Source: Sambucus nigra (lineage: Eukaryota > Streptophyta > Magnoliopsida > Dipsacales > Adoxaceae). From it: 64,000 nucleotides of DNA. Shown here in pieces: positions 1-13,067 of this stretch. Both the position numbers and the translations under genes were made by a program. The notes beneath the pieces are model-generated. The model saw nothing but the letters and a program-made list of their open reading frames with translations. It was not told the origin of the DNA and searched no databases. The stretch spans positions 186,001 to 250,000 of the forward strand of contig CASBWL010000041.1 in the NCBI GenBank assembly GCA_949130495.1, given 5' to 3'. The first letter of the stretch is position 1, and each line of letters begins with the position of its first letter.

Positions 1-73
1 TTAATGGGTTGTTAGTTGTTGTTTTGTTAAGGTTTATTGAAATGTTTATCTTTTAGGTTCACTTTTGAACCTC

Positions 74-104
<31 letters not shown>

Positions 105-1416
105 GGTTGTGTGAACACCTATTTTGTGCTTTTTTATAGATGTGAGCATACCTACTCTTCCTTCTATCACGGGAGGTTCCTCGCAGAGGTCGATCACACC
201 CTGGCGATTCCAGGAAGGTCTGGATGTGCGCCCCAGAGATTAGAACTTAGGGTGACTCACTATTTGAGAGTGTATAATGGGACCGGAAGCTCATTTGGGT
301 ACATTAGGTATGTGTTTATCCCAAAGTCTTAGAACTATGTTTGCCTCCATTGTATTTGTTATTTGATTCATCGTTCGAGGTGACATTCCGAACCAATAGT
401 CCTTGATTTGGTACGAGAGGTACATGGATATGATGGCAAAGTATGCATGCATCGTTGTGGTCATTCTGGGGGATGTTGTAATTGTATATATTATAGTGTG
501 ATAAGTATATACAAGTGTGATTATTCTACTTATATGTGATGGCAGAAACGATAGATAATCTATATTTAAAAGTAACTTAAGTAGAGCAAATTAATTAACG
601 GTTCAATAATAATATTCGGTTAATGTTAATTATTAGTTTTATGGTAGCGTATGGGCAGTAAGATGGAGCTAAACCTATTGTTATTAGTTAGATACTTATG
701 TCTAGTTAGGTTGGGTAACATAGCTAGGTGGGATAAGTAGGAGACGTTAGGAGTTCACTATAGTTGAGAGGTGAGGAACTCAAGGGAGTGTACGTGGAAC
801 TAACATGTGTATGTAATAACTGCTTTTTAACTGTGATTTAAATGCTTGCTAAATATTTTCAAAAGGTTTTGGGCTCTGAACCGTGTCAAATCTATTTTTC
901 AAAATATGTTACGTGTCCAGCCACAGGAACGCCAAGTTTTATGACTCATTCTAGGGATGCATAGCTAATGCACTAGTGGAGGCTTGCAGGATTCATGTAA
1001 ACGCTTCAGTTATTCATTCCTAAGTTAGGATTTATGATTTGTTATTTCATTTGGGAATGTTTCCCCTTCAGTTGATACATTCTTTTCAGTTTTATTTATC
1101 AGAGTATGTATTTGGATTCAGTTTTATTCCAGTAGACTTATGGATTAGGTATTAGTTTTAAACCGATGGTGTATTCGGTATTTATTATTTATCTATTTAT
1201 CATGTGATGATTCAGACTCTTATATTTGTGTGGATGGTTGAGTTATATTATTTTGTTTCCGCATGTTATTGTATGTTAATGAAAGATTAAATTTGGCACC
1301 GACTTAATTTAACATTCGTGGTTAGTAATTTAAAAAGTTTTCGACAGTGATTTTAAGAATGAACCAAATGAGATTCCTGTTTGTTTTAATAAAAGATTTA
1401 TCACCATTGATTAAAA
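1..1416 (+). mobile_element. Ty3/gypsy LTR fragment (Z), 3' part
   Basis: This stretch resembles the 3' half of the 3-kb gypsy LTRs elsewhere in the window. It shares blocks around 330-470, the TGTCCAGCCACAGG block near 916 and the GACAGTGAT...AAGAATGAACC block near 1344. It breaks off at 1416, where element A begins. The last bases of Z (ATAAGCTGAGTGTCACA) reappear at 13051-13067 after element A, so Z is one LTR split by A. Beyond 13067 reverse transcriptase sequence of element D starts in frame, so Z is probably a solo LTR inside D. Its left end lies outside the window. No coding sequence is seen. Confidence 0.7.
79..104. repeat. (TA)n microsatellite
   Basis: About 13 TA units lie within the gypsy LTR fragment. 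Confidence 0.9.
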
Positions 1417-4400
1417 TGTAACACCTCGTAATTTCTGGATCATTATGTTAATTAATTTAATTTGGTAATTGGTGATTCTTAATTAATGAGAATTAATTAA
1501 TGGGAATATATAAAAGTGATTATATTTAAAATAAATTAACGAATGAGGATTTATTTGAGAAATATAATCTGAATGGTAGTTTTAAGTGCGCGATTAAGTC
1601 CGGCAGGGTCAAAATAGTCCAAAAGAAGTGGGTATATACATATATTGGGTGTTGGGGTCCAATTACACATGTGTGAACTTAATAAAGAGAGTTTGGGCCA
1701 TTTTACATAAGGCCCATCGGCCCAAAACGTGAATAGTGTTTTAACCCTAAGATGTGTAAGGGGTTGGGCATCACTAAGTCATAATAGAAGACTAAAGGGA
1801 GAAAAGAGAGGGAAGCTAAAGGAAAAGTGAAATTGGGGATCTTGAAGAGGGAATTGCAATCCAACATCATCTTTCAAAGCCCTAGATCATCCTAGTTAAG
1901 GCAAGTGATTTAAATTTTGAGTATTAATTTGTATCTAGCTATTCATATCAAAAGAGGTGTAATCCAATTGAATTCTAGGGTTAGTTCTTGCATAAATTGG
2001 GGTTTTCTCTTGATAATAAAATAATGGATTTAAGATAAATCTTGAAAAGTTTTGATGAAGAATCTGTACAGAATTGAGGTATTTACTGCTCTAATGGAGA
2101 TTCTGTTCACGCTGCCCTCTAGAAAATCGCGTTTTCTAACTTTTGTTCTCTAATACATTTTCTCCAAAATGGCTCCAAAATGCCACAAAACGACATTTTA
2201 AAAATCTCGGTAGATTCATGGGCAAATTTTAAGAAATATTTTTTAGTTGTTACTTCGTTGGAGATTGCCTAGATTGATAGGTGTGACTAATTACTCTTGG
2301 ATTAATTAGAGGATTAATTAAATTGGGGAGATTAAGGTTTATGATTGAGTGATTGAAACCTTATTAATTAAGTGGGGAAACTTAATTGGATGAAATTGAA
2401 CATTGAATTGGGAATTTTGAATGTCGGGCCAAGAGAGATAGTCCGGTGTAAAATGGTAGGGTGATGCCATGATAATGAAAATTAATTAATGTATAATTAA
2501 TTGGAATAAAGTCAAACCGTAAACTTTCATATTTAGGCTTGGGTATGGACATTATACTCCGGAGCCTGGATTTATATATATGGTGATGTGTAGTACATAT
2601 ATATGATTTATAAATATATTTGTGTGGATAATATATATAGTAAAGCCATACCAATATTAATGATATCATAAGACATTGCGCGATGTGGGTGATCCCCTTG
2701 ACTTGAGGAACAGGGAGAGTATATTCCCCAGGCCATAGCGTCTAATCTTAGGGGTGGGACCGTTACGGTATGGAGCGGGCACTTTCTGCGGGAACTATGG
2801 TCGCCTCCTATGCGTTCCTTGATAGCATTGTATATTCGACCTATGTGTGAATGTTGAGATATGATACATATATATAGTGCAGAATTATATACGGGAATTT
2901 ATATACATACATGGCGTGAAATGTATAGATATTATAACTTATGGGAATGTTATATGAGCTAAAAGGAAAGATCTATGATCCATGAAAGTTAATGTGAGTA
3001 ATAACTTAATAAATAAAATACTATACTCACTTGGGGTGTATTAGTGGGGTAATTAGTATAGTATTTGGGAAAGGCTGGTTACGAGGGAAGTGGCTAGGGG
3101 CATTAAGTTTAATCCGTTAGGCGTGCACATTAGTGAGGGGTGAAGTGAAATCAAGGGAGTGCGCGTCGCTAATTGAAATATGAAGAGCATTGCATATTTA
3201 CTTCTTGGATTTAAATTCACTCGCTAAATATTTTCAAATATTTTGGGTTCTAACCCTTGCTATAAAATATTTTCAAAAACCTTTTAGGTGTCTTCCTACA
3301 AGGGCGCCCGACATAATTCCATCCTATAGGGTACGTGGCTGCAGCTATTGTAATACCCCGTATTTTTATGCCTTTTAATTTTGGGGATTTATTAAATTTA
3401 ATTAGAGATATTAAATTAATAATAATCCAAAAAATCATTTAAATACTTACTAGCGTGGTGAGAGTTAGTAATTATTTTGTTATAAGTTACTTATGGGTAA
3501 AGTAAGTGGTGTATTTATGATGAGTAAAATTATCACGAGAATTTAATTTGGTAATTTTGGAAATTTATCGGGACGCACTTGTGTCGTGTCGGGATTAAAT
3601 TCGAACTATTAAAAGTAAATAAATTATAAGTCACCCGTATGGTCATTTTGAGTGCGTCAATGTGTCCGTAAGGGTCGAGATAGTCAAAATAATGTACCCG
3701 AAGGTTTAGTTTGGGTCTCAGAGCATTTTTAGGCCTAATTAACACCCCGGGAGGGCATTTTGGACATTTTACATTTTTGGGCCTGAAACCCCACGAAAAT
3801 TCTAAGGGAATATCAATTGGTAAGAGTCACCTTCTAGGGTTAGAAACACCAAAATACTAAAGACGGCCATTGGAGAGGAAGAAGAGAGGTTTTCCAAGGA
3901 GTTTTAGGCCAAGAACTCCACTGTTTGCACCGCCGTCGCCGCAAAACGTTAGATCGTACAACGAGGATCACAACCACACCAAAATCTCCACAAATCTAAA
4001 CCGAAAATTCTCAGGCAAGTATTTATCTTGCTCTATTTCAGTTAATGCTCTAATATTATTAGCCTAGGATTGATTAGAACTAGTGTTTGTGAAAGAAAAA
4101 CCCATTTTGGAGATTTGAATTCGCATGTTGTATGAGTAATAGATGTATTCTGGAAACCCAATTCATATATAGAGGTTGAACCACGAAATTACAGTAATTA
4201 AAGAGTATGAAATCTGGGAAAAGGATGGGAAGAAACCAAACAAAAGAAATATTAGGGTTCTTGATGTTTTTATGAATTATGCCCTTTTAATTCGTTATTC
4301 ATGATGAAAATCCGCATGCTTGATGTAGGAAATCACTTATTTGAGGTTATAATACTTGTAGTATGAATTATTGGGATTTTGGTAGTCAAATATATCATTT

Positions 4401-4461
4401 TGGATGATGTTGGAAGAGAGAACCCGTAACTGGAAATTCTGCAGATTTGCCATACCTGCTT

Positions 4462-4537
4462 GATCGATCGATCGACCTTAGAGCATCGATCGATCGATGC
4501 TTCGATCGATCGAACACCTGCCCTAGATCGATCGACC
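4462..4537. repeat. GATCGATCGA palindromic array in gypsy LTR
   Basis: Four clusters of overlapping self-complementary GATCGATC units are separated by short spacers. They are rich in CpG within AT-rich LTR sequence. The function is unknown. Confidence 0.75.
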
Positions 4538-5343
4538 CCTCCTGCATAACTCACATTCCCCTTTCTATAGACTGTTCCAACTTAAATGATTAGACATTCT
4601 TGGATATTAATGTTAGAGCATTTTGGGATATAAAGAAGACCAGTAGGACTTATTAAAAATATGGAACCTTTAATGTAAGACGAGATTAACATTTCACGGG
4701 GATGTTTTACATATAAGGGACAATGGGAATATGTGTTAAAGGGTGAGACTTTTAAGGAAGTTATGTTGTAAAATAAATGAGTACCTACTAAAATTACACT
4801 TGGGAGGATAGGAATCCACGAGTGTCACTTAATAAGTTGGAATAATCCCACAAATTAAAATAAGAGACAAATCGTTATACGTGATAACTAAATAACGAGT
4901 AATAAGGATAAATGTCATAATTATGGATCGTGAGAGTGTACCTAAATTTGATATGGGAATATTAGTATACATATATGACTGTGTTTATGCATATATTATA
5001 TACGTGTAAAAATTATGTCCGCGCTACTTGCTATCCCTGAGGTTACCGTGCGAGGACAGTCTTATCTCGATGGGACCTTTATGGGGGATATTGACTTGTA
5101 CCCTAGAACATAGGAATCCTTGGTACAGGCTATCGGATCGATAGTCAGACGGTCCTAAGAGACGTGAGGTTATGTGTTGACCTCTTAGTGACTTGGAACT
5201 ATGCTTCCCCTCATTTTGTATGTGTTTTGTGTTAATACAGTTCGAGAGTGATTCTGAACTAGTATTTCTCTTAGTACGAGTGATACGGGGACTGGATAGC
5301 AGAGTATGCCCGCACCATAGATTTTATGTGGGGTGTTGTTAGA

Positions 5344-5399
5344 ATATATATATATATATATTATATGAGTATTTAATATATATATATATATATATATAT
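5344..5399. repeat. Two (TA)n tracts
   Basis: TA-repeat tracts at 5344-5362 and 5376-5399 lie inside the solo LTR. Confidence 0.85.
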
Positions 5400-6759
5400 T
5401 TAAATCTGGAATTTGGGAACTACCTGCTGTGACTATGGTATGTAAGAAAAGTATAATTATTTTAACTTGGAAATAAGTGTTTGAAAAGTATGATATATTA
5501 CTGAGCAACTATATTATGAAATAAGGCTTATGTGAGAATTGTGCTGTTAAATAAGATTAACCTCCTTAAGATTGGAAATCGTCGGCTTGAAACCTTACGA
5601 GTAACCTAAGATAAAATAAGTTAAACTGTTGGGAGTATTGGTGCGATAGGTGTGCACATTAGAAGAGAGGTGAGAATTTATCAAGGGAGTCCCGCACTAA
5701 TATGTTGGTTGCATTAGCCGGTAAGCATTTTAAATACTTGCTAAACTAATTTTAAACTGTTTTACAATCGGGCTCTGACCCGTTTCCTATTCTCTTTTCT
5801 CTCTTGTATATATGTATTTATTACAGGTGCCCAGCCACAGGGTCATCTTGCATAGGATCCTTTGGGAGGCACGCACTGCAGCTTAGGTAGGAGTTGCAGG
5901 CCTCTTGCTTAGACGACCTCATTTTTTATTCCACTCCTAGCACTATTTTATCACTTTTTCCATTATTCAGTTGTTTTATCGGATATTGTGATTCGTTTAT
6001 TTCCAGTATTTATACTTTGGGATTTATTACTGTCAGGACGTTTTCCTTTAAGTTTTAATGTTAGAATCAATTAGTTGGATGTTTAATTGTTTAGATTATA
6101 TGTTCCAGTATAGTTGTTGTGTGATTCTTTAACTATGAATTATTTAAAGTTTTAAATTTTTCTTTTAAAATAAAATTTGGAAAGTGATGTCTAAAAATGG
6201 TTTTGACACTTAGCTTAATTATTTAGGGTGTTTAATTGGAAAAGTTATTTATACGACAGTGATGCTAAGAATGAACCAACCGTTCACCTTGATTATAATT
6301 TAATAAAGGACTGATAACTCGGTATTTAATTAGGAGGGGTGTCACAGCTATGTGGAGTGTTGTGGTTTCTTTGATGTAGTCACTTATCTCATTCTATCTT
6401 AGATAGGGATCTTCAGTTTTACTTCCAGACTTGTACTTCTATATTCGGTTTTGGCATGTATTGAGATACTTTTATATTCGCATTTGTGGATGGCTTGTAG
6501 TCGACGTTGTTCGGCATAACTATTGTACTTACTTTATCGCATGTTAAAGTTTTATTCTTGTATTGGATTGTTTGTTGTTCTATTATATGATTTTGGTGGG
6601 ATTAATAAAGTTAAAATTTGGAATCCCCTTAATAAACAACTAGGAGGTTAGTAATTAATGAATGAACGATAGTGATGCTAAGATTGAACCTGATGAGATT
6701 CCTGTTTAATTTGATATATGACTGATCACTCGGTATTTTATTAGATAGGGTTTCACAAA

Positions 6760-6771
6760 TGGTATTAGAGC
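6760..6771 (+). promoter_or_regulatory. Primer binding site, element A (tRNA-iMet-like)
   Basis: TGGTATTAGAGC lies 2 bp after the 5' LTR. It differs by one base from the canonical plant initiator-Met primer site TGGTATCAGAGC. Confidence 0.8.
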
Positions 6772-6859
6772 GTCAGGTTCTAGTGTCCTTAGGATCTGTA
6801 CGACTTTTCACATTTTAGCGTAGCGTTCTTTGATATAGAGCCTTATTATGAGATTGTTG

Positions 6860-7195
6860 TATTCCTTCACGTTTACGATTTACGCTCTCCTGCCATATGT
6901 ATAATTCATGTGATTCATATATGATTTCGGTCGAGTGTGGTAGATCGAACATTAGAGAACCACAGTACCTTCCTTGGGTGGAGTTCGAGTATAACAACTC
7001 GTACCAATTTATCATAGGTATGGATCCATTTGAGGCGTTGTACGGTAGTCCTTGTCGCTCATCGGCTTATTGATTGGAGGTGGTGGACAACAAACTTTTG
7101 GGGTTGGAGATGATTCGGGATACTTCTGCGAAGATTGAGTTAATTTGGGGGCGTATCCGTATAGACAAAAGAGCTACGTGGATGAAAATAGCATG
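6860..7195 (+). pseudogene. Gypsy integrase C-terminal fragment in element A
   Basis: One frame around 6975-7195 reads WVEFEYNNSYQ...GMDPFEALYGSPCRS, followed by LLGLEMIRDTSAKIELIWGR. This matches the conserved Ty3/gypsy integrase segment just after the catalytic core, usually VEFAYNNS...APFEALYGRPCR. A TGA interrupts it near 7074. It lies only about 100 bp after the primer site, so gag, protease, RT, RNase H and most of integrase have been deleted. No continuation is recognisable beyond about 7200. Confidence 0.75.
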
Positions 7196-10100
7196 TAGAG
7201 CATTCGGGGAGCGATGATCATGATAGAGGTCACCATAATTAATGTTTGGGCAGCTGACGAATAGGATAATCACTCGGGGACAGTAGTTCCCCAAGCACTG
7301 TTGTAGAGAAAGGTTATACAACTTCAGACTCACCCAACGTTGTAGACAAGGAGAGAGTCGGGGAGTATTATTATGAGGAGTCACTTGAAAGAGTCTTGGA
7401 AATAAAGGAAGTGTGATAGACCAATGGATGGAGGTAATTCAAAGGCAATTGGGTGGGATAGAGTGCAACGACACCGTAATTAAATTGTGAACAAATTTTA
7501 GCTCATAGGAGCATTGTTGGGTGACGAGAGTGGGTCACAACGTATGAAGAAGAATATATATGGAATAAAATGAGGAATTTTGTTTACGGTGCGATCGTAA
7601 GATTGTCCATTCGCTATTCAGATAGGGATGCGAGTGGAATTTTAGAGTTTACTAAGTGGGTAAGATAGTGACCGATCATAAGAGAGGCGATAATTTGTTT
7701 AGCAGACTTAGTAACCGACGAAGGGGATTCGGAGAACGGTAAAGGAACCCACAAGTGGATAATGGACTCGGGGGAGAATATAAAAAAACTAATGGGAAAT
7801 TCGACTATGATGACTAGTGTCAAGGTCGTCAATATCTTTTAATTGCAAGCTTACATCAACACTTCTAAGAGAAAGGAGCCAATAGGGTTGAAGAATTTAA
7901 CCTAAGAACGAGATGAGATTTAATAGGCTAGTAAAGCACAACAGAAGGGTATACTGAGTAAGGAACCCATTTAGATGTTTTAAATTAATTTAACTCCTAC
8001 CAAGTGACGGTGGATTTAGTTTTATTTGATATAAGATTGTACATTTACATTAGTATCAATGCCCTCGAGAGAGGGGATCTAAGGATGTTGGAGAATCTAT
8101 CATAAGAGTAAGATTGGATCTTAATGCTAGTGAGACACTAAGGGAAGTGATAACCAGTAGAGGACCCAGATTAATGATCGATACTAATGCAATTTCTGCT
8201 AAATGATAATGGGTTCATTCGAGGACGTCAAGACCATCAAGAAGTTCCATAGAGCTAGCGTAGCCAAAGGGACAATAGGGGTAGTAATCAGGTCAAGACT
8301 ACCAGGCCCGTGAGAAGGAAAACCCCTACATGGCCAGTGGAGCCAGAGAAAAGAGAAAGGGGAATAAACAGAGAGGTGTCTTATGTGTGAGGCATTAAAA
8401 ACGCATGGTGGATCATATCCGCAGTGAGTCAGGGAATAGAAGCGGGATGTCTAGTAAGGGAAACAGTCAGAAAAGTTTTGATTTGGTTAGGACGAGGGTG
8501 TTATGTCTAATAACCATCGGGCCGACAGTATTGTGGACAAATGAAACTACGAGTTTTATTACGAAGTAATGTATAAGTATTAGATTCGTGTAAGAAACGG
8601 ATTTGGTGGAGGTATTGTTAATATCAATAGTGTGTATTCTTTCTATGGAATATCGGGGTACTGTTCGGTTCCACCTGAAAGGAATGGTGGGTACATTGAG
8701 AAAATGTAGTTCTTAAGGACTAACTCCTTTAAGAGGTGATAATTGAGGTATGGTTTTATCTGGAGTGCGGACAGGTTCATAATGGCAGGAGATCATAACA
8801 AGGCTATCGTGTTTGTTGTTTCAGTACTCAATGTACATTCTCTTGAGATGTCTCACCTGGGAGAGGGTTGAGCAATATCATAGCGGTAATATTGTGTAAA
8901 GTCGGACTCATAGAGTGTAGTTGTCTTGTTATGTTAAATCCCGGTGCGTAGGATTTTTATTGAGGAGATTCAAGGGATGTAGGGTTGTCGTGGAGCGAAG
9001 AGATTTAGCTGGTTAGTAATATTTAGCGTTGAGGGCTTAGTGATAGTACGAGCAAAGTAATTTATGACTCCTTTAGGGATGCGAGAGCCCATGATATACT
9101 TGTGAGTATAGGGGCAAGGTTTGAGAGTCCTAGGGTTATGCTTTGGGTTCTGTTGAAATCAAGGACCAACGATGCTGAGGAACTGTGCATTTGGGAAAAA
9201 GTTCTTCTGGGCTTTGCTAGGAAGTGGTATATGCATAAGATTGGATAAAATGATGAAAGTGTGGAGATATCATTGGATTTTAGGTCATTGGATTTAATGA
9301 TAATTAGTGAACGTATGGAGAAAATACTTTGAGAAAAAGTCCACTGAGAGATGGGGCTAGTGGCGCCTGAAGGTGTTGCAAAAGAAACAATGCGAAGCTT
9401 TGGCACCACAAGTTGCTAGGTTGTGCATATTGTTATATATTTTGTGTGATTTATTTTTGTCACTTTTGCCATCGCAGGGACCCTTAGGTATGGGACTAAG
9501 GGGGTATTTTTGAGGATCTCACATCGATAATAAAGGTGGGGTAATGCCAGGGAGAATTGAATAGTGATGAGTAAAGTCATCGAAGATAGTTGAAGGATAT
9601 AGCCACGCCGATAATGTGGGGGCCTAAATTGAGACAAATATGATTACGTAAGTGATGATAGGAGGTTTCTGCGATTATGCACGAGATATAGGGTGTATGG
9701 GAACCCTAGGAGTAACCAGAGTATCTACTATGAAAATACTTAGCATATTCAGGGAGAAGACGCAAAGGCAATGATTTTGGACATATTTCGGAGGAATGGG
9801 AATAAGTTACTCCCCAAATTATGGGATAATTAAGCACGGGGATATTTAGAAGTGACAGTGGGTGCGTCACAACCTATGGTGTGCTATCACTGGGATTCGT
9901 GAGTACGATGAATATTAGTGGATGTGTTGACTGGAATAGCCATTATATATATATAAGTACCGTGGGATAACGGGGATTTCTTTCGTGTTAACCACATGAG
10001 AGTGGGGGACATTACGCTAAGTGGATGGTTGCATTATACGAGAGATTTCTACTTTCGAGGATTGTGGGAGTATTGTAGATGTTTTCCAAGTTTAAATTGT

Positions 10101-10702
10101 GTAGTTATAGTTTGGGGCTATAGTGGATAGCTATAGTAAGACTGGGTATTAGCAGTACCCGAGTATAAATTATCGTTGCTAGGTTTCACCTGAGATAGGG
10201 TCTAGCGTATATATATGGTAATGTATGATAAAATGTGTTGCATGTTATTGTACTAATATTGTTAAAATTGAAATCCCGGGGATAGGGACATTTTTAATGT
10301 AATTCAGAGTGGTTGGCCTTATTGTCGAGCGGGAAGATATAGCTCAGTTTTACTTTCATGCAAGGAAACTAGTGATAACAAGGACGCGGTAGTAGGTATT
10401 GTTTTTTTCACATTAGAGTGGATATGTATACTTTCATGTCGAGAGGAGGGTATTGGGAATGTTATAACCATGGGAATTAAGTTATATTACAATTTAAGCG
10501 TTGGTAAAAGTCGGGTTTCGTTTCGTGCGATTAAGTACGGGTACAGGATGTATGGGTGCCCTGGCTAACTAATCCATTGTTACAAATAATTCGCGATTAG
10601 AAGTGGGAAAGATGGGTGTAGGATCATAAGGGTAGGCGACTTGAGAGGTAGTCGAAGCCGGGAGTACTAAGCTTATCCGAATTTTGAGGATGAAATTCCC
10701 TT
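7196..10702. other. Element A internal region without recognisable genes
   Basis: About 3.5 kb holds many stops in all frames. I recognise no domain. One 60-bp stretch (about 9480-9548) is closely similar, in reverse complement, to the minus-strand solo LTR near 45934-45999, so part of this interior may be captured or decayed LTR sequence. It is probably the interior of a large non-autonomous derivative. Confidence 0.5.
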
Positions 10703-10717
10703 GTAAGGGGGGAAGTA
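10703..10717 (+). promoter_or_regulatory. Polypurine tract, element A
   Basis: GTAAGGGGGGAAGTA sits directly before the 3' LTR, as expected for a plus-strand primer in a gypsy element. Confidence 0.75.
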
Positions 10718-13046
10718 TGTAACAACTCGTAATTTCTGGATCATTATGTTAATTTATTTAATTCGGTAATTGGTGATTCTTAATTAATGAGAATTAATTA
10801 AAGGGAATATTTAAAAGTGAGTATATTTAAAAATAAGTTAACGAATGAGGATTTAGTTTAGAAATATAATATGGATGGTAGTTTTAAGTGCGTGATTGAG
10901 TCTGGTAGGGTCAAAATAGTCCAAAAGAAGTGGGTACATACATATATTGGGTATTGGGGTCCAATTACACATGTGTGAACTTAATAAAGAGAGTTTGGGC
11001 CATTTTACATAAGGCCCATAGGCCCAAAACGTTAATGGTGTTCTAACCCTAAAATGTGTAAGGGGTTGGGCATCACTAAGTCATAATAGAAGACTAAAGG
11101 GAGAAATGAGAGGGAAGCCAAAGGAAAAGTGAAATTGGGGATCTTGAAGAGGCAATTGCAATCCAACATCATCTTTCAAAGCCCTAGATCATCTTGGTTA
11201 AGGCAAGTGATTTAAATTTTGTGTATTAATTTGTATCTAGCTATTCATATCAAAAGAGGTGTAATCCAATTGAATTCTAGGGTTAGTTCTTGCATAAATT
11301 GGGGTTTTCTCTTGATAACAAAAGAGTGGATTTAGGATAAATCTTGAAACATTTTGATGAAGAATCTATACAGAATTGAGGTATTTACTTCTCTATTGGC
11401 GATTCTGTTCACGTTGCCCTGTAGAAAATCGCATTTTCTAACTTTTGTTCTCAAATATGTTTTCTCCAAAACGGCTCCAAAATGCATAAAAACGGCATTT
11501 TAAAAATCTGGGCAGATTCGTGGGCAAATTTTAAGAAATATTTTTTAATTGCTATTTCATTGGAGATTGCCTAGATTGATAGGTGTGACTAATTACTCTT
11601 GGATTAATTAAATTTGGGAGATTAAGGTTTATGATTGAGTGATTGAAACCTTGTTAATTAAGTGGGGGAAACTTAATTGGATGAAATTGAACATTGAATG
11701 AGAATTTTGAATGTCGGGCCAAGAGAGATACTCCGGTGTAAAATGGTAGAGTGACGCCATGATAATGAAAATTAATTAATGTATAATTAACTGGAATAAA
11801 GTCGGACCGTAGACTTGCATATTTAGGCTTGGGTATGGATATTATACTCCGGAGCCTGGATTTATATATATGTTTATGTGTAGTACATATATATGATTTA
11901 CATATATATTTGTGTGAATAATATATATATATTAAAGCCATACCAATAGTAATTCTATCATAGGAGGTTGCGCGATCTGGGTGATCCTCCTAACTTGAGG
12001 AGCAGGGCAAGTATATTCCCCGGGCCATAGCATCTAATCTTAGGGGTGGGTCCATTACGGTATGGAGAGGACACTTTTGGCGGGAACTATGGTCGCCTCC
12101 TATGCGTTCCTTGATAGCATTGTATACCCGGCCTATGTGTGAATGTTGAGATATGAGACGTATATATTGTGTAGAATTATATACAGGAATTTATATACAT
12201 ACATGGCGCGAAATATATAGATATTATAACTTATGGGAATGTTAAATGAGCTAAAATGTAAGATCTATGATCTATGAAAGTTAATGCGAGTAATAACTTA
12301 GTAAATAAAATACTATACTCACTTGGGGTTTATTAGTGGGGTAATTAATATAGTATTTGGGAAAGGTTGGTTACGAGGGAAGTGGCTAGGGACATTATGT
12401 TTAATCCGTTAGGCGTGAACATTAGTGAGGGGTGAGGTGAAATCAAGGGAGTGTGCGACACTAATTTAAATATGAAGAGAATTGCATATTTACTTCTTGC
12501 ATTTAAATTCACTTGCTAAATATTTTCAAATATTTTGGGTTCTAACCCTTGCTATAACATATTTTAAAAAACCTTTTAGGTGTCCTCCCACAAGGGCACC
12601 CGACATAATTCCATCCTATAGGGTACGTGGCTGCAACTATGTGGAGTGTTGTAGTTTCTTTGATGTAGTTGCTTATCTCATTATATCTTAGATAGGGATC
12701 TTCAGTTGTACTTCCAGACTTGTACTTCTATATTAGATTTTGGCATGTATTGAGATACTTTTATATTCGCATTTGTGGATGGCTTGTAGTCGACGTTGTT
12801 CGACAGAACTATTGTACTTACTTTGTGGCATGTTTGAGTTTTATTATCGTATTGGATTGTTTGTTCTTCTATTATATGATTTTGGTGGTATTAATAAAGA
12901 TAAAATTTGGCATCCGCTTAATAAATGACTATGTGTTTAGTACTTAATAAATGAACGACAGTTATGCTAAGAATGAACCGTATGAGATTCCTGTTTAATT
13001 TGATATAGGACTGATCACCCGGTATTTTATTAGGTGGGGTGTCACA
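10718..13046 (+). mobile_element. Element A 3' LTR, 2329 bp
   Basis: It runs from TGTAACAAC to GTGTCACA and matches the 5' LTR block for block. Candidate GC-AG intron: 11203-12579. It carries the uninterrupted site corresponding to the GCTAT insertion in the 5' LTR. Confidence 0.85.
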
Positions 13047-13067
13047 TAATATAAGCTGAGTGTCACA
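13047..13067 (+). mobile_element. Gypsy LTR Z, last bases, with element A target duplication
   Basis: TAATA (probable target duplication of element A) is followed by the terminal bases of LTR Z, ending TGTCACA. Aligning 1385-1416 plus this segment to other gypsy LTR ends gives a continuous LTR terminus. Confidence 0.6.

Larger units (their letters stand above)
3349..6346 (+). mobile_element. Gypsy solo LTR, 2998 bp, TSD GCTAT
   Basis: This LTR runs from TGTAATACC to GTGTCACA and is flanked by perfect 5-bp duplications GCTAT at 3344-3348 and 6347-6351. The matching site in A's 3' LTR (about 12635-12640, AACTAT) is uninterrupted, which proves the insertion. No internal domain is present, so it is a solo LTR left by LTR-LTR recombination. 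It is of the same type as the solo LTR at 36215-39333. Candidate GC-AG intron: 4015-5826. Confidence 0.9.
1417..6757 (+). mobile_element. Element A 5' LTR (interrupted)
   Basis: It runs from TGTAACACC to TTTCACA and carries a nested solo LTR at 3349-6346. Its uninterrupted equivalent is the 3' LTR at 10718-13046, which serves as an empty-site control. It contains a candidate GC-AG intron (donor AAG|GCAAGT at 1901, acceptor TTTTAG at 3287). Confidence 0.8.
1417..13046 (+). mobile_element. Element A: long-LTR gypsy element, coding-degenerate
   Basis: Both LTRs start TGTAACA and end in TTTCACA or GTGTCACA. Once the nested solo LTR is removed, the 5' LTR is about 2.34 kb and the 3' LTR 2.33 kb; they look roughly 93-94% identical by eye. 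Flanks TAAAA (1412-1416) and TAATA (13047-13051) fit a 5-bp target duplication with one change. A tRNA-Met-like primer site follows the 5' LTR and a purine tract precedes the 3' LTR. The internal 4 kb keeps only an integrase fragment, so the element is non-autonomous or decayed. It sits 17 bp from the end of LTR Z. Confidence 0.8.

Noticed and set aside
3870..4067. 65-codon frame in the gypsy solo LTR leader
   Set aside because: It starts at TTG, not ATG, and overlaps the predicted splice donor; not conserved in the related LTR at 36215.
5770..5783. CGGGCTCTGACCCG and GGGTTCTAACCC read as a covarying RNA hairpin in gypsy LTRs
   Set aside because: The loop contains a branch-site consensus at the right distance from a conserved AG acceptor, so an intron 3' end explains it better, though both could hold.
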